This document shows, in pieces, positions 21,591-32,250 of a stretch of DNA of 64,000 bases (positions are counted from its first letter, which is position 1; the number at the start of each line of letters is the position of its first letter). The notes beneath the pieces were generated by a model. That model had not been told where the DNA came from, did not search any database, and worked only from the letters and a program-made list of their open reading frames with translations. The translations under genes were made by a program, and so were the position numbers. This DNA is from Cervus elaphus (taxonomy: Eukaryota; Chordata; Mammalia; Artiodactyla; Cervidae), in contig NC_057838.1 in assembly GCF_910594005.1 (NCBI RefSeq), forward strand, positions 30,434,001 to 30,498,000, given 5' to 3'.

Positions 21591-22614
21591 AGGTAGTTGC
21601 TGGAATAATACATGTGAAAAGCCTTAGCAAGTTAGACAATTCTATATACATAAGTCTCTTAAAATCTCCTTATCCTTTTTGACATCATTATCATATGTGA
21701 CTGAAGAGTGAAAGTGACTGTTTCTGTTGCACGAAAGTGTACGTGTACACCAGTTCTCGTACTTTATTATCGTGGTCTGTTGAGAGGCAGGGATGATGTC
21801 ATGGAGGAACTAGGCAAGAATGCAGGAGAATGAAGTCCCCGTTAGGAAGGTGTGGAATCTGATGCTGGCTGGGTGACCCTCTAAGCTATGTGAGTTGACA
21901 GGCTTGCTTTGATAGATAATCCCACCTGTTTGCTTACGCAGAGAACCGACTAAAACATGTAACTGCTCTCATTTCTCAGCATCAAATCACAAATAAAATG
22001 AAGCCCAGAATGGCCTTAACTGAGGCATAGTCATTAGATACTTTTGTTTCTTCCTCCCATTCCTGAGGAGTATCCCAGTTCCTTGGCATTTGGCTGAGTT
22101 GATTTTATCCACGTTCAGTCTCTTTAAAGGTAGGGGGTAGTAAGGAGAGGTGAAGATCATGCTGTCTTGTCAGGAATGCTATTGCATCGCAGGACCCTTT
22201 AGATTTTGAAGAGGACTGGATTATTTTAGAAAAGACAATAACAATAACCACACACACACACAAAAAAAACAAAAAACACAAACCGATTTTCCAAGGTCAA
22301 GTAATAGGATGCCACGTGTAACCTGAATGCTCTCTGGGTCCATGAAATTACAGTTCTCAGATATGAAACCACCAGGTTTAAAGAAGAATGTGCCTCTGAC
22401 TGTCTGAAATGAAATTTTCTTTGCTTTACATGGAGTGTGCAGCTTTGAGTTCTGTGGTTTCTTTCCAGGTATTTCAAACCTCTATTCCATCCCTTGTTTC
22501 CAGGGGAGGGTGAACATGGCTCTGAATAATCTTCGATAGGTGTTTCAGCAGATGGCATCTCTTGTGCTCTTTTGTATCTATTCCTATGAATTACCTCTGT
22601 GTGTCTGATGATAA
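21591..22614. other. Non-coding stretch, nothing recognised
   Basis: Includes a short (CA)n/A-rich tract at about 22248-22280. No gene or firmly recognised repeat. Confidence 0.45.
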
Positions 22615-22690
22615 TCTCCCTATTCTTAAAGTCATTTCATGACCCTCCATTTTCTATTGAATTAAGCACAGACTCCTTAGCCTGTGTTAC
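22615..22690 (+). repeat. L2 fragment
   Basis: 'catgaccctccattttctat' and 'aagcacagactccttagcct' match the L2 segment 'ccctccaatggctcccca'..'aagtccaaactccttagcc'. Confidence 0.5.
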
Positions 22691-23015
22691 AGATGCTGGT
22701 TGCAAGTAACAGAGTCTGACTCAAGCAAACAGGGTAGCTGAGTGAACCAAAGGAAGAGACAGATAACCAAGGCTTGGGAACGGTGGCACCCAGAGATGGC
22801 CCTAGGGCCTCAGAGCCCAGATTTCATGGCATGTCCTCTAGAAAACTGCCAGAAAGTGAGTGACTCGGGTCCAGCTACTCTTGGTGCTTGGCGATCTGAA
22901 GAATACTTGGATTCCCACAATAGAGAATCTGACTGGTCCAGCTTGGGTCAAGGGTCCTGCCTTCCACCTTGGAGCAATTGTGGTCAGGGGGAGGTACTAG
23001 AGTTGGCTTAGTTGG
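22691..23015. repeat. Possible old mammalian repeat of unknown family
   Basis: 'gctggttgcaagtaacagag', 'tctgactcaagcaaacaggg', 'gaatctgactggtccagctt' and 'gggtcaagggtcctgccttc' recall an old mammalian interspersed repeat whose name I cannot fix. Ends are not defined. Confidence 0.35.
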
Positions 23016-23251
23016 GTCCCATGATACTTGATGCCAGATACTTGCTGGCATCTGTTACCAGCAGGAGAGAAGGTGGTGGGGGGGGGCGGCCACAGGCGAG
23101 GCCAATACCAATCGTCACTCAGTACTCTCCGAGGCGCCACCAGGCCATGCGATAGTTATGTACCCAGTACATCTGCTCTGCTCTCATACCACATGTACTT
23201 TGTTCTTTGTCTGAACTGAACTCTGATTTGGGACATACGCATGCATTTGAT

Positions 23252-23380
23252 TGGAGTAGGAAATGGCAACCCACTTTGGTATTCCTGCCTGGAGAATTCC
23301 ACGAACAGAGGAGCCTGGCAGGTTACAGTCCATGGGGCTGCAAAGAGTCAGACATGACTGAATAACTGTCACTCACTGAC
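23252..23380 (+). mobile_element. 5'-truncated Bov-tA SINE
   Basis: Only the BovA part is present, 'ggagtaggaaatggcaaccc' to 'cagacatgactgaataactg'. GCATTT(G/A)AT flanks it at 23243-23251 and 23381-23389, a 9-bp target duplication with one mismatch. This indicates truncation at insertion rather than later deletion. Confidence 0.9.
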
Positions 23381-23389
23381 GCATTTAAT

Positions 23390-23769
23390 GACATCCCTAC
23401 TCCATAGTGCTTACGTCCCCCACAGCTCAGTACCCCCACCAAAGCATCAGGGTCAAGTGCTGCGCCTCTCTAAAGCCCTGTGGGTTCCAGTTGCAGCTGG
23501 TTGGACTTTGCACATTTTCAGCTCCTAAAGCCTTTGTTCCCTGATTCTCTAGCTGTGGGTGTGAGGTGCGATAGCACTGGCTGGATGGGGAAGGAGGGAT
23601 GATTCACTGATCATCCCCCCACCCCTAGCATGGGGCAGAGGTCCTCTGGGCCGTGTATCCATCAAGGGACCAGATCAGGAGCCTGACGGAGAGGGGAGTT
23701 CCAGTCACAGGAGACTGTGGTATGGATGCAGTGATTCCGTGTAGAAGGCAGTGTAGATGAGAGTCAGAC
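23390..23769. other. Non-coding stretch, nothing recognised
   Basis: GC-balanced sequence with no recognised repeat and no credible frame. Confidence 0.4.
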
Positions 23770-23890
23770 TGGCCTGGATCTGAAAGCGGGCGCTGCCACA
23801 TTCTGACCACGTGACATTGGCCTGATCCTTGTGCCTTCTTCTGTTCCTGTTTCCTTGTTTACTAAACAGACAGCGTGATGAGGGTGGGGC
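23770..23890 (+). repeat. MIR fragment
   Basis: 'ggcctggatctgaaagcggg', 'gctgccacattctgaccacg', 'tgacattggcctgatccttg' and 'ttcctgtttccttgtttact' follow the MIR 5' half and core in sense. Confidence 0.65.
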
Positions 23891-24174
23891 GCATGCCCAA
23901 GGCATAGCCTGGAAATGGAAATTCTAAGCTTTGGTTTCTTAGACAAGCCAGTTGTTAAAGTGTAAAGTATAATTGTAAAAAACAAGCTAATCAAAAACCT
24001 TTGTGAAATCCAAAAGATGCTGGGCTGACCTATGCCTTTCTTACTTACAAAAAAAAAAAAAAAGAAAGAAAACGTTAGAGAATATTCATCCCTAAGTACT
24101 ATTGGAGAAAAAAGAAAAGGGCCAGATCGGGCACAACCGTCAAAGAATAACTGCACATTTTCTTATCCTCAGTA

Positions 24175-24256
24175 CATTGAGTTGGCCAAAAAATTCATTT
24201 GAGCTTTTCTGTAACGTCTTATGGAAAAACCCAAACGAAGTTTTTGACCAACCCAG
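24175..24256. mobile_element. Mariner-derived MITE (82 bp)
   Basis: A compact inverted repeat. The left arm begins 'cattgagttggccaaaaaat' and the right arm ends 'agtttttgaccaacccag', so nearly the whole element can fold into one hairpin. It is flanked by TA at 24173-24174 and 24257-24258, the TA duplication of Tc1/mariner. The text ('aacccaaacgaag') matches the mariner-type MITE known from ruminants as I recall it. It has no coding capacity. Confidence 0.9.
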
Positions 24257-24258
24257 TA

Positions 24259-24581
24259 ATATTTTAATGAATTAATGAGATAAAGTAAACCTGAAGTATT
24301 AGTTTCACCATTAAAATGTGTAAATTATTTGGAAACTTGATTCACTTACTTAAAATAGTAAAACATGTTTATCATAGGAAATGGACTTCATTTACCTGAG
24401 CTTACTGGTCTTATTTTAATTTAGCCCATTGTTCCAAATATCATGTAGATATTGTTGCTGGTCAGAAAAAAAATAAAGGAAAAGAAAAGAAATCCCCAAA
24501 CCTCTAGTTTTCAGTTTTTACTTTTAGATCAGTAATGTATGTAAATGAAGAAGTGCCTTTATTTAGATTCATGTTAAAATA
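24259..24581. other. Non-coding AT-rich stretch
   Basis: Nothing recognised. It contains A-rich runs near 24466-24492. Confidence 0.4.
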
Positions 24582-24928
24582 CAACTCAGGCTGCCATAAC
24601 AAAACAGCCTAGGCTTAGTGGCTTAAACAACAGACGTTTATTTTCTCATAGTTCTGGAGGCTGGAAGTCCAAGTCCAAGGTCAAGTTTCCGGTGAAGCTG
24701 GATTTCTGGTGAGGACCCTCTTCCTGGCTTGCAGACAGCATGCTTCTTGCTGTGTCCTCATATCCACAGAGGAACAGAGTGAGAGGGGTTTTCTTAAACA
24801 CGAATCTGGTCACATCAGGGCCCCACCCTAATCTTAGTTACTTTCTTAGAGGCCCTGTCTCCCCGTACAGCCACACAGGAGACGAGGGTTCATATGAATT
24901 TTGCGGGGACACATTCAGCCCATAGCAC
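24582..24928 (-). mobile_element. MLT1 (MaLR) LTR, antisense
   Basis: 'aggctgccataacaaaacag', 'agtggcttaaacaacagacg', 'tctcatagttctggaggctg', 'gcttcttgctgtgtcctcat', 'cagggccccaccctaatctt', 'gagggttcatatgaattttg' and 'cattcagcccatagcacc' follow antisense MLT1 almost end to end. Confidence 0.88.
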
Positions 24929-25074
24929 CTCCCAAAGCCTCAGTTGTTCACGAAGGTGAATGTTCAGGGCAGGTTAAGTGGTTGCTGAGATACTGCCGAG
25001 CAGTGGATGACTTTGGGTGCAAGTCTTCTTGATCTGCAGTGACTATCAGGGGTCCAGGTAAGCAGTCCCTTCTC

Positions 25075-25195
25075 AGTGCATCTTTAGGTCTCCATGGAAA
25101 CATCACTTCCTCAGGAAAGCCTTCCGTGCACCCCTGATTGGGTTTGGCTCCTCTGTTATTCACTTTCAAAGGACTCTGAACCTGTGAGTTCAGTG
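25075..25195 (+). repeat. L2 fragment
   Basis: 'tctttaggtctccatggaaa', 'catcacttcctcaggaaagc' and 'cttccgtgcacccctgattg' match the L2 sense segment 'aaatgtcacttcctcagagaggcct'. Confidence 0.6.
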
Positions 25196-25199
25196 ACTC

Positions 25200-25965
25200 T
25201 GGACCTGTGAACTCCATGGCATCGATCCCTGTTTGTAATTAATTAATGGCTAACTTTCTGCCCAGTGAGTCCTGCAGTCTGGTTTCCTGGTATAGATGTA
25301 GCATCAGTCTTGTATCTCCATGGTCTCTCCTTTCTGGGCACATGTTTGTGAAATAAACCTGTGCTCAAAATCCAGAAGCAGCCCACTGCTGGGAGCTGAC
25401 AGGGAGACTGCTGGACATCAGCAAGGCATGTGTACCCTGACAGAGCAGGGGCCTTCATCTTAGCAGCTACATAAGGAAACCAAAGCCAAAACCCAGGTTA
25501 CTACATTAGGGCAGCGTGGCTGGTATGCAGGTACATGCGGGGGCACATGGAGGCCTCGAGGTCCCCGAGTTCTGGCAGCAGCCAGAAGAGGGGCTGAGGC
25601 CGTGGGCAGTCTGCTGTCTCGTGCTCCTGGGGCAGCTGGCTGGGGGAGGCACCGCGGCTCCTGGTCCTGGAGAACCGACTCAGATGGTGTGCGTCGTCTG
25701 TGTCACCAGAAGCCTGTGCTTACTTTTGTCTTTGCGTGTCACCCTCCTACTTCAGAATAATGCCAGGGACCAGATGTGATAGCATACTTGAAAGGGCCTT
25801 GAGTTTTTCTTGTATTTAAGAGTTGAAACAGCCTCTGTCATCTCCAGTGTCTTTAGCCTTTCTTCCCAGGCATGTTGCTGTGTAAGCCTGGGTGAGCCCA
25901 TGTATAGCAGTCTTAAAAGAAAATAAATCATCAGTTCTTTCTACTCTAAAACTGGCAGTGAAAAT
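25200..25965. other. Non-coding stretch, nothing recognised
   Basis: A GC-richer part at about 25510-25700 carries an 87-codon frame with no recognised domain and no exon context. Confidence 0.45.
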
Positions 25966-26375
25966 TATTTTTTTTTTAATTTATATATTTTTAACTGAAG
26001 GGTAATTGCTTTACAATACTGTATTGGTCTCTGCCATCCCTCCCCCTGGAGAAGGAAATGGCAGCCCACTCCAGTGTTCTTGCCTGGAGAATTCCGTGGA
26101 CAGAGGAGTCTGGCGGGCTACAGTCCACAGAGTCATATAGAGTCGGACACGACTGAGTGTCTCAGACCACCTGCCATACATCAGCATGAATCAGCCATAG
26201 GTATACATACGTCCCCTCTTTCTTGAGCCTCTTTCCTACTTCCCACCTCATCTCACCCCTCTGGGTTGTCTCAGAGCACTGGTTTGAGCTCCCTGATCAT
26301 GCAGCAAATTCCCACTGGCTATCTGTTTTACATATGGTAGTGTATATGCTTCTGTGCTACTTATGCTGTGTTCTA
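25966..26375 (-). mobile_element. Ruminant L1, antisense, interrupted
   Basis: Antisense 3' part of a ruminant L1: 'tttaactgaagggtaattgc', 'tttacaatactgtattggtc', then after an insert 'acatcagcatgaatcagcca', 'taggtatacatacgtcccct' and 'cactggctatctgttttaca'. The break at 26038-26170 is a SINE-like fragment. Confidence 0.85.
26038..26170 (+). mobile_element. BovA fragment inserted in L1
   Basis: 'ctggagaaggaaatggcagc' to 'agagtcggacacgactgagt', the BovA part only. CTGCCAT at 26031-26037 is exactly repeated at 26171-26177 and the L1 reads continuously when the insert is removed, so both the boundaries and the order of events are clear. Confidence 0.93.
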
Positions 26376-26454
26376 ATGACATGAAATTATGGCTCAAATC
26401 AACACAGTTCACCTGCAGGGTTTAGTTCTTAACTCTGGCTTCACCTACAAGAGC

Positions 26455-26626
26455 TGAGCGTGTGACATTAAGGTCACTAAGAGCAGTGGTCCCTGAGAGA
26501 ATGGGACTCAGGTTAGGCAGGGTACCCAGGTCACAGAGGTGTAAAGTACTGTAGCCCAGGCTTGAACCCAGCTCTTTATGAAGACAAAGCCTAATGTCTG
26601 CTAACCCATTATGCTACAGTATTTGC
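26455..26626 (-). repeat. MIR, antisense
   Basis: 'gagaatgggactcaggttag', 'acccaggtcacagaggtgta', 'agcccaggcttgaacccagc' and 'aagcctaatgtctgctaacc' follow antisense MIR from core to 5' end. Confidence 0.75.
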
Positions 26627-26629
26627 CCA

Positions 26630-27212
26630 TCAAATAAGCACTATTCTGCTCTTGGGGCCTTTGCTTTTACCAAGAAGAATCTTAAAGATGCTCCGAGCAA
26701 ACTTGGGATGGAATAATGAGCTCCTACATCGCTAGGTGCCCTTAGAATGCTGTGGCAAGTAGCTGAAATCCAAGCAGTTTGGCCAGTCCCTGGGCTGCTG
26801 TTCCTTAGATGTCAGACAGTCTACCTTCACAGGCTGACATTTTCACTGAGGGGTCTTCCAGTTTTGAATCCCATTCACCTAGCTCTGTCACCAAGCTCTG
26901 TAAACATAATGGCCAACATCTGGAGACAGATGAGATCAGTTACCCTCATCCAGATGCTGTGATGTTCATTCATGTGGCATCTTATTAAGGATGCATTGTG
27001 TTCACAGCTCTGCATGGGCTGGCTGTCTGGTAGGGGATGGATTCATTTTTTTTTTTTTTAATCTTCCAGATGTGTTGCATGATAGAATGGAAATATTATC
27101 TCAAATCCTCATAGAGGTGAAATGAGTGGGAAAAAATGATGGAGATTATAAAACAAATGTCTCTGACTAATTTACATTGAATTAGCAAGATTTATTATTA
27201 ATAATAATGTTG
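26630..27212. other. Non-coding stretch, nothing recognised
   Basis: Includes a T13 run at about 27047-27059. No recognised gene or repeat. Confidence 0.4.
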
Positions 27213-27390
27213 TGGGGTAGCTTGCATTCATGGAGAATGACTGGTATGTCAGGCAATGTAATGAATGTTTAATGTATATTATTGTCCCATATAAGCCCTG
27301 AACCTATTCCCAATTGAGACATGAGGTTTCAGGGATTGGGAGAGGTCTGATTCCAGAGCCCTAACTCAGCTGTCACGTTAGTGACTCTTC
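27213..27390 (-). repeat. MIR, antisense
   Basis: 'agcttgcattcatggagaat', 'gttttaatgtatattattgt'-like text, 'cattgagacatgaggtttca'-like text and 'ggtctgattccagagcccta' follow antisense MIR. Confidence 0.6.
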
Positions 27391-27824
27391 TGTGTCCTTG
27401 CTGCTCAGAGCGAGGCACAGAATCTCAGCCTTCCTCCCCAGATCTACATTTCACCAAGACCCTCAGGTTGACCGGGTGCTGCGAGTTCCAGGTGTAGTTC
27501 CCAGATGGCTTGCCTTCAGTCACCCGGGTGCTTATGAAAATGGCAGTAACGTGGGGTCCGTTACAGGTGTGCTGAATAAGATTCTTTGCGCGTGGGACGG
27601 ACCCAGTTTTTTGGACTACTGACACCTGAAAACCAGCGCTGTGTGACATTCCTTCCTTTGAAGGTTTATCTGGGGCTCTAGGCTTTCTTTTGGAACTGGA
27701 AGATGTAACCTAAGATGGGAGGAAATGTGTCCTTCAAGGGGTCCTTAAGGGGACATTCACTTGTTGCTGATTTGGAGTCCTAGGGAAGCTTTCAGCTTTC
27801 CTGTCAAGGCCACCTCATCATTTC

Positions 27825-28008
27825 CATTCAGCTCAGCAGATATTTACTGAGTCTTTATACTTGGCATCAGAATCAGGGGGACAGATTTTCACATGAGAAG
27901 CTGAGGTCCAGGGATGGCAAATGTCTTCTCCAAAGGCAAGTAGTGAGTGGCGCTACAGGAATTTGAGTGCATTTAATCTGATCTCAAAGAACATGCCTTA
28001 AAATGGCC
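27825..28008 (-). repeat. L2/MIR-type fragment, antisense
   Basis: 'cagatatttactgagtcttt' is followed by 'gagaagctgaggtccaggga' and 'gcaagtagtgagtggcgcta', typical of antisense MIR. The first part may belong to an L2 end. Confidence 0.55.
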
Positions 28009-28009
28009 T

Positions 28010-28676
28010 TGTACCACAGTTGCTTCCCACAAGACATTAGTTTTTTGAACTCATCAAAAAAGAAGAGTCAATGACTCCAGTTAATTCCAGGAGCAGAAAT
28101 CTATCTTTTTGCCTACATTGACTGGATGAAAGAGATGTTATGTATGAAAAATGAAATTTGTTATAATGCATGTAAACGATATTGGCATTAACAATCGATG
28201 TCTAATTACAATTAACATCTATTGTCATCTGATCTGCATGAAAAGCCTTTATTATGGTAACAGTAAGAGTCAGTCTCTATGATTTATAACCCCCAAACGG
28301 TGTGTCTGATGAGCCAACAACAATGAAGTTTTCAGCTTGTAAGTGCTAAGACCTGCAGAAGTACCAGCAGAATCTCGTAGCATACCTTGATTGGTTAACT
28401 GGGTTGACTCATTCGTTCACATTCATTTTTCCCTCACTTTTGACAAATCTCAATTTTATTTTTTGCATCTTCCACGAATATCTTTAGCTTGAGTGAGTGA
28501 ATGACAACCTCTTTCCAGACTCGGGAAACTTATATCTCTACTGCTCTGTGTCTGCTTTCTTGCCCTGGATGGCACAGGAGCACACAGGAGCTAGCTGGTG
28601 GGTGCAGTGAAACGGGATTCAACTTGTAAATACTGGCGTTTCTCTGCTGGGTCAGGGCTGTGCTTAATGGTGGCAC
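28010..28676. other. Non-coding stretch, nothing recognised
   Basis: AT-rich with no recognised element. Confidence 0.4.
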
Positions 28677-28985
28677 CTGTTATGGACTGAATTGTGTGTC
28701 ACCAAAATTCACATGCTGAAGTCCAGACCTCCGACATGACTGCATATGGAGATAGAACCTTTAAGGAGGTAACTGAGGTTAAATGAGGTCATGAAGGCAG
28801 GGCCCTCAGCCTTTAGGGGCGGATCTTATAAGAAGAGGAAGAGTTACCCAGAGATCTCTGTTTCCATGCATGCTCAGAGGAAAGGCAGTGTGGAGAGGCA
28901 AAGAGAGCTGGGAAAGGATACGTATCTGTTGTTTAAAGCCCCTAGTCTCTCACGGGGGCCAGAGCCGACTCGGACGACAGCCAGA
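28677..28985 (+). mobile_element. MLT1 (MaLR) LTR
   Basis: 'gttatggactgaattgtgtg', 'accaaaattcacatgctgaa', 'gttaaatgaggtcatgaagg', 'ttataagaagaggaagagtt' and 'ctgttgtttaaagcccctag' follow MLT1 from its TG start to its end, with the middle shortened. Confidence 0.85.
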
Positions 28986-29679
28986 GAGGCTCACTTATTT
29001 TCCAGGGGACTGCAGGTGAGCTGTGGGGCTGGGTCCTGTGGGTCATGGCAGTGAAGGAGCCTTGGTCTCCACCCCTGATGGTTATGCCAAGTGTCCACGG
29101 AGGTGAGTACAAGAAATGTACTCACGTCCTCGAGTGCAGAACAGGTGCCCAAGGAGGGGAGAGGAGTGTTGGGTGGAATTTACACAGGTGAACCTGGGGT
29201 GCGTTGGAGCAGAAAATGGTAAAAAGTTTTCCTCAGTGCATTGCTCAAGGTCTGCACTTGGTCTTGTCTGCCTGATCTTGTGAGTATGTTAAAATTCCCT
29301 CCTGGTTGTATTCTTCCAGGCCAAGTCCTGCTTTAATAAAACATTTTTAAGGGGTTTAGTGATGGCAAGGAATCTAAAAGCTAAATTGCAGCATTTGGCA
29401 ACTCTCTACACAGACATCATCTGAAAAGCTGGAATTCTCGCATTAGAGTTGTATAACCGAAGGTGTTCTGCTTGGCAAGTGAAATTCATCCCCCCGCCCT
29501 CTTCTTTTCTTTCTTGCTTGAGCAGAAGGGTAACTATTTTGCTTTTTAATGAGTTCTGAGGAGTTACGATAGGCTGAAAGCAGGGTTTTCCTGTGGATGA
29601 CTTCCCATGTGGTCCAAGCCTCCTGAGTCCTCTAGGTCTGTCTGTCTGGTGCCCAGGGGTGGCTGTGTGTCCAGGAGCC
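28986..29679. other. Non-coding stretch, nothing recognised
   Basis: No recognised repeat or gene. Confidence 0.4.
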
Positions 29680-29898
29680 AGGTCTTTGAAGTCAGACAGG
29701 CCTGGATAAAGAGTCCTGCCTGCTCCGTGCAGCAGCTGTGTGGCTCTGGGTGAGTTACAGGGTCTCCTGGAGCTCTGCTACATCCACCCAGGAAGGGAAA
29801 TAGTGATTCCCAGGGTTAAGTCATTGATGCAGTTGTAGAAAATACTGGGCATAGAGCCTGTACATGGTAGTGGCTCCAAAACTATTTTTGTTGCCATG
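29680..29898 (+). repeat. MIR, nearly full length
   Basis: 'ctttgaagtcagacaggcct', 'cagctgtgtggctctgggtg', 'gaaatagtgattcccagggt' and 'gaaaatactgggcatagagc' follow MIR in sense from the tRNA-related part to the 3' end. Confidence 0.78.
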
Positions 29899-30014
29899 TA
29901 ACTTGGAAGAGACTGGTAGAAATTTAATGGTGACTAGTAGGCAGCCACTGTGACCCAAGGTCTCAAATGTCAGTTTACTAGTCAATCGAATTTGACCTTA
30001 CCCTTTTCATACAA

Positions 30015-30098
30015 AATACAGGAGGACAAAATGCAGTAGCACAAAGCTGTGTCTGGATCATAGCGGGTGCTCAATAAGTGTCACTTTCCCCTTCCTTC
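30015..30098 (+). repeat. MIR 3'-end fragment
   Basis: 'gtgtctggatcatagcgggt' and 'gctcaataagtgtc' match the MIR 3' end. Confidence 0.6.
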
Positions 30099-30496
30099 TC
30101 ATTAAGAGCAAGCTTTGTCTATGCCTTAGCTGCTTGTCTTAGCAGTTAGTGTTCTTGACTTCTCCAGCCCCAGTGGTTATTCATGATTCTCCCTGCATTA
30201 ACCTCTCACAGTGGGTAAGAAGGGTTTCATATTATCAAAGCTCTTTTAATGTGACACCTGTGAGCCAGATTTGAGTGTTAAATTTTCAGTGTTATTAATG
30301 TTCCAATTATTTCCAAGTCAAAGGTGATACTGCTGAAAATAAAGCCAACACAGATTTCTGGTATAATTCCGTGGTTCGGTCTAGAGAATTGAAATCACCT
30401 GGCATCCTCTAGTTAAATAATTCAGATTAAGAGCTATCAGGTGTGAAAGCTGAGGCATTTGCCCTCAGAGTCCCCACAGTCCATTCAGTCTATTCA

Positions 30497-30709
30497 TAGT
30501 CTTTGCAGGAGTGGAAGTTGCTCAGTCGTGTCTGACTCTTTGCGACCCCATGGACTGTAGCCCAGCAGGCTCCTCTGTCCATGGAATTCTCCAGGAGAGA
30601 ATACTCGGTTGCCATTCGTTTCTCCAGGGGATCTTCCCAACCAGGAATTAAACCCGGGTCTCCTGCATTGCAGGCAGATTCTTTACCGTCTGAGCCACCA
30701 GAAGAGCCC
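30497..30709 (-). mobile_element. Bov-tA SINE, antisense
   Basis: A complete antisense copy: 'agttgctcagtcgtgtctga', 'ctctttgcgaccccatggac', 'ccatggaattctccaggaga', 'aattaaacccgggtctcctg' and 'ccgtctgagccaccagaaga'. CTATTCA at 30490-30496 and 30710-30716 is a perfect 7-bp target duplication. Confidence 0.95.
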
Positions 30710-30845
30710 CTATTCAGGAGCACGCAAGCAAAAACCATTAAATAAACTGAAACAGGAATGATGCATTCTGTAGTCAGACAACTTTTGTAAATAATGAGCA
30801 CCTACTCTGTCTACTAAAATCCATTTGCCCTTCAGACATCAGCTC

Positions 30846-30874
30846 AAAAAAAAAAAAAAAATCAATTTTTTTTT
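30846..30874. repeat. A16-TCAA-T9 tract
   Basis: A run of 16 A followed by a short spacer and 9 T. It interrupts what may be an L2 segment ('acatcagctc' before, 'cctgagaaccttcctgtatc' after). Confidence 0.9.
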
Positions 30875-30920
30875 CCTGAGAACCTTCCTGTATCACTCTT
30901 CCCTGTCTCTACACACACAT

Positions 30921-31762
30921 AGGTGTGCATGTACACACACACATACACACACTCACTCTCTGCCTCACAAACTCTATAGATGAGATCTCTCGATTCTTTG
31001 AGCGAAGAAAATGGGGTGGCCATAAAGGCTACACCAGGGGATCCTGACCAATAGTATTTTCACTGCTTCTGACAGTGTCACAGTGGAATCTCCAGACCAA
31101 GGTGTGAACACTGAACAGGGACCTCTTCAGATCCAGCAGGAGTTGATGAGAAGCCTTGTTCCTGCCCCCCAGTTCCAAGAGCTAAATGGTTAAGATGCAG
31201 AGTTTAAAAGGTTTCTGTCCAGTAGGCAGAGCTCTGCTCCTTAGTAGTCACTTGTTTTTAGAGTCACAGCACCTCAGATGAGAGGGACCAAAACTCACTA
31301 GTCCAGCCACTCTGAGAGCAAGAATTCCCTCAAGAACCAAGGTTGCTGTCTTTAATATATTTCCTCCTCTTCCTTTTTTTAGATGTATTTATTGAGCAAC
31401 TGCTGTGTACCAGATTATAAAGATGGATAAGGTGATCATGAACTCTCCCTTTTTTCTACTTACAGCCTCACTTGATTACCTCCCCAAACCGGGCAGCTCC
31501 TTACTACTGCCCTTGAGGCTCCTCCTTCCTTGGGCTGCTCTGAAGGCTCAAGTGTCCTTTGCATTGAATCAGAAACCCTTCCCTGATACCTTCTATCTTT
31601 GATTCCCGTTTGTGTCTCAGCTTTGTACCTGGTATATTATGAGTGCTGCCTTCCAGGCCTCTCTGCCCCCCAAGTTCCTTTCAGATACTTGAAAAAAGTG
31701 ATTGAGCCTCTTTGAGTCATGTTGTTAATTTTCATCATTGTTTGGTCCCAACTTTGGATTAT
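30921..31762. other. Non-coding stretch with a (CA)-rich segment
   Basis: A CA-rich simple sequence lies around 30910-30952. 'tgtatttattgagcaactgc' at about 31383 is a trace of an L2/MIR-type repeat. The rest is unrecognised. Confidence 0.45.
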
Positions 31763-32240
31763 TGTTGAAGGAAGGGAGACCCCTTCCAGGGTCCAGCAGT
31801 GGGCTTTTGTCTAGCTCTCGGAAATGAACTGTCCGAGGAGACACACGTGCTGACAAAGGAAGAGACTTTATTGGGAAGGGGCACCCGGGGAAAGACAGCA
31901 GGGTGAGGCAGCTCAGCGGACTGCTCCGCCACGTGGCTCGCAGTCTCGGGCTTTATGGGAAGGGGTTAGTTTCTGGGTTGTCTCTGGTTAAGCATTCTGA
32001 CTCAGGGTCCTTCCTGCTGATACACGCTTCAGCAAGGATTCCTGGAGGTTGGTAGGACATGTGGACTGACATTTCCTCGCTTGTTTTGACCATTCCCGAA
32101 TTCTTCTGGTTGGTGGTGTGTAGCCTGTCACTTCTGCCTTCCTTACCAGGACTTCTGTTGTAAGATAACTCAGGCGCGTGGTTACTGCTGTGCCTGCCCA
32201 GGGTGGTGGTTTTGCTCAGCGGTTTCCCTAACGTTATGCA
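31763..32240 (-). mobile_element. Ruminant ERV LTR with adjoining polypurine tract
   Basis: A 478-bp LTR on the minus strand. Read on that strand it starts TGCATAACG and ends CCTTCAACA, so it has TG..CA termini. It contains a TATA-like 'cccataaagccc' (about 31948-31958) and an AATAAA signal (31867-31872), about 80 bp apart as in U3-R-U5 layouts. The 3' part ('gtgtctcctcggacagttca') looks like a ruminant ERV LTR. Directly beyond the LTR start, the minus strand reads AAAAGGAGGG (32241-32250), a polypurine tract, so this should be a 3' LTR. No open env-like frame is evident beyond it. Confidence 0.85.
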
Positions 32241-32250
32241 CCCTCCTTTT

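Noticed and set aside
24041..24066. The A-rich run as the tail of a processed pseudogene
   Set aside because: No coding or transcript-like sequence precedes it on the plus strand and no target duplication is visible.
30841..30960. A-rich and CA-rich runs as a CRISPR or tandem array
   Set aside because: They are simple sequence without regular spacers, and the window is mammalian.
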